Of a stretch of 64,000 nucleotides of DNA, positions 62,677-64,000 are shown one piece after another (the stretch's first letter is position 1; each line of letters begins with the position of its first letter). Made by a program: the position numbers and the translations under genes. A model generated the notes under the pieces. It searched no databases. It was not told where the DNA came from and saw only the letters and a list, made by a program, of their open reading frames with translations. This DNA is from Meconema thalassinum (taxonomy: Eukaryota; Arthropoda; Insecta; Orthoptera; Tettigoniidae): positions 23,442,982-23,506,981 of the forward strand of contig OX336392.1 in NCBI GenBank assembly GCA_946902985.2, written 5' to 3'.

Positions 62677-64000
62677 TTATTTATTAGTGTTCTCAGCCAC
62701 AAGTTTTTATGAACAATGACAAATAATAAAAGTCTATCGAACTTTCCGACGGTATTTTCCTTTGCAGCTCTCCCAAGTTTTTACAAAAGTTTATTTGTTC
62801 TCCTATGTCTCTGTCTACTTGAATTCTACACCATGTTTGTATTTTACTGGCTGCAAGGCCTGGTGCCATAAATGTAAATAATTAAAAAATAACAATAATT
62901 ACGAGCCTTACAGTAGTCGCATATGATGTGTAACATCTCACACGTTATTCGAATACTTCCATATTACTTACTCGCATTTTTAAAGAACGAACTCATAGTG
63001 CTACATTGTGCCAGCAAACATGAATGATTCCTTCGTGTTATTACCATCGGTAAGTTCTCATTACTATTATTTCTGCAATAACTACTTGTAAAACTCCAGT
63101 GACAAATCCTTTAAGCAAATATGATATAATGCATATTTTCACACCAAAAAACGACAGGTTGTAGATGATTTATTGTAGGAATATCTGTAATGGGGCCTCC
63201 AAACCTTGAAGTAAAACGGGTGAGATTTACATTCCACATAGCCACAGGGCCGACAGTATGTCGTTGTACCAATCTCCGCCACCGCGCGCGCTCATTGTTT
63301 CCGTTGCATTTCCGTCCCACATCCGTCCCTTTTTACAAAACCACCCCCACACAAAAATATACAGCAACCGTGCGGAAAGATGTTACACATCAACAGAGTT
63401 GTTAAATGAAGATGTCTCCGACTTTACCTTGGCTCCATGACCTTGTACAGTTTAGCCCTCCAAGTTACACCGCTTGGTCAAAGCACTCGGCCTCTGCCAT
63501 ATTGAAATAAGGGGGTCCATTGTTGCTCACGTCCGTAGGTTTCACCTGACAGTACCCTACACGTGACCCCTGGGAGGTGCTAAGCGAACAATATCTCCCT
63601 CCCGGTCAAGATACAACAATGAACATGGAATATAACCGCCAGTAACAACGCCGTCAGAAATTTATGAATTTAAATAGCTGCTTCTGTTTGGCTTTTTAAA
63701 GCAACAAAACGCCAAAACTTCAAGTTGGAGTTTATACTTATTGGAGTGCCCTTGTGTGAATTAATGATCTTTAAGTATACATTTTAGCAATATATGTTTG
63801 TTTTGTTGCTTTAAAATGTGTAAAACCAAATTAATAGCATAACTTGGAATACTTTGTCTGTTGTTGAAAAAGGGGATATTCAAAAGAGATGTTTGCAAGG
63901 ATATGCTATGGTGTATACTGTTTATTCTGTGGAAAATTACATATTGTGTCAGTAAAGCTACACGCTAAATAAATTAATAAATTTAAATAACATTAAATGA
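62677..64000. other. Unassigned DNA
   Basis: About 1.3 kb with no recognised gene or repeat. Bases 63180-63620 are less AT-rich, with a short GCGCGCGC stretch at 63284; open frames there lack motifs. Confidence 0.45.

Overview
The window looks like repeat-dense nuclear DNA from an animal with a large AT-rich genome, most likely an insect. The evidence is an R1-type LINE with an ATGA ORF1/ORF2 overlap, a Penelope-like element, several RTE/CR1-like LINE tails, tRNA-headed SINE families, Helitrons, and pogo, hAT and TA-flanked miniature elements. I could not fix the species. I recognise no host protein-coding gene and no confident functional tRNA or rRNA gene. Almost everything I can name is a transposable element or its debris.

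Layout. 1-4.9 kb: SINE tail, unassigned DNA, a 48-bp minisatellite (about 2831-3814), and a SINE with target duplication. 4.9-9.8 kb: a promoter-like miniature element, a 31-bp tandem repeat, a pogo relic, a full-length Helentron-like element (7451-8954) and a mosaic SINE. 9.9-13.6 kb: LINE tails, then a Penelope-like element (11181-13617) with an intact RT + GIY-YIG reading frame between perfect 334-bp inverted arms, each carrying a hammerhead ribozyme motif. 14.7-22.1 kb: a truncated LINE in its target duplication, a Helitron, and a nearly full-length R1-type LINE with a few disabling changes. 22.5-28.7 kb: LINE tails and nested SINEs. 29-36 kb: Helentron-like copies, a three-level nest (30433-32214), a Helitron with canonical ends, an hAT miniature element with a perfect 8-bp duplication, and a SINE split by a LINE. 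36-50 kb: more promoter-like miniature elements, SINEs, LINE tails and Helentron copies. 50-64 kb: LINE tail with (ATT)n, SINEs, an inverted repeat pair, a TA-flanked hairpin element, and further Helentron-like copies; the last 1.3 kb is unassigned.

The autonomous machinery visible is the Penelope-like element (reading frame open, but without its true start) and the R1-type LINE (two in-frame stops in ORF2, one in ORF1, frameshifts mostly at A-runs). The non-autonomous families presumably depend on enzymes encoded elsewhere. SINE-C and SINE-D share an (ATT)n tail with a LINE fragment here, which suggests a partner.

The most unusual signals are (i) a Helentron-like family carrying an AA(C/G)ATGGCG motif every ~145 bp, matching the YY1/Pho consensus; (ii) a miniature element carrying a conserved GCGCATGCGC plus ATTGG module; (iii) the inverted hammerhead pair with self-complementary stem III; (iv) SINEs that exchange 3' ends. 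All assignments are by eye; no database search was run. SINE letters (A1, A2, B, C, D, E, F, J) and LINE letters (K, M) are my own labels.
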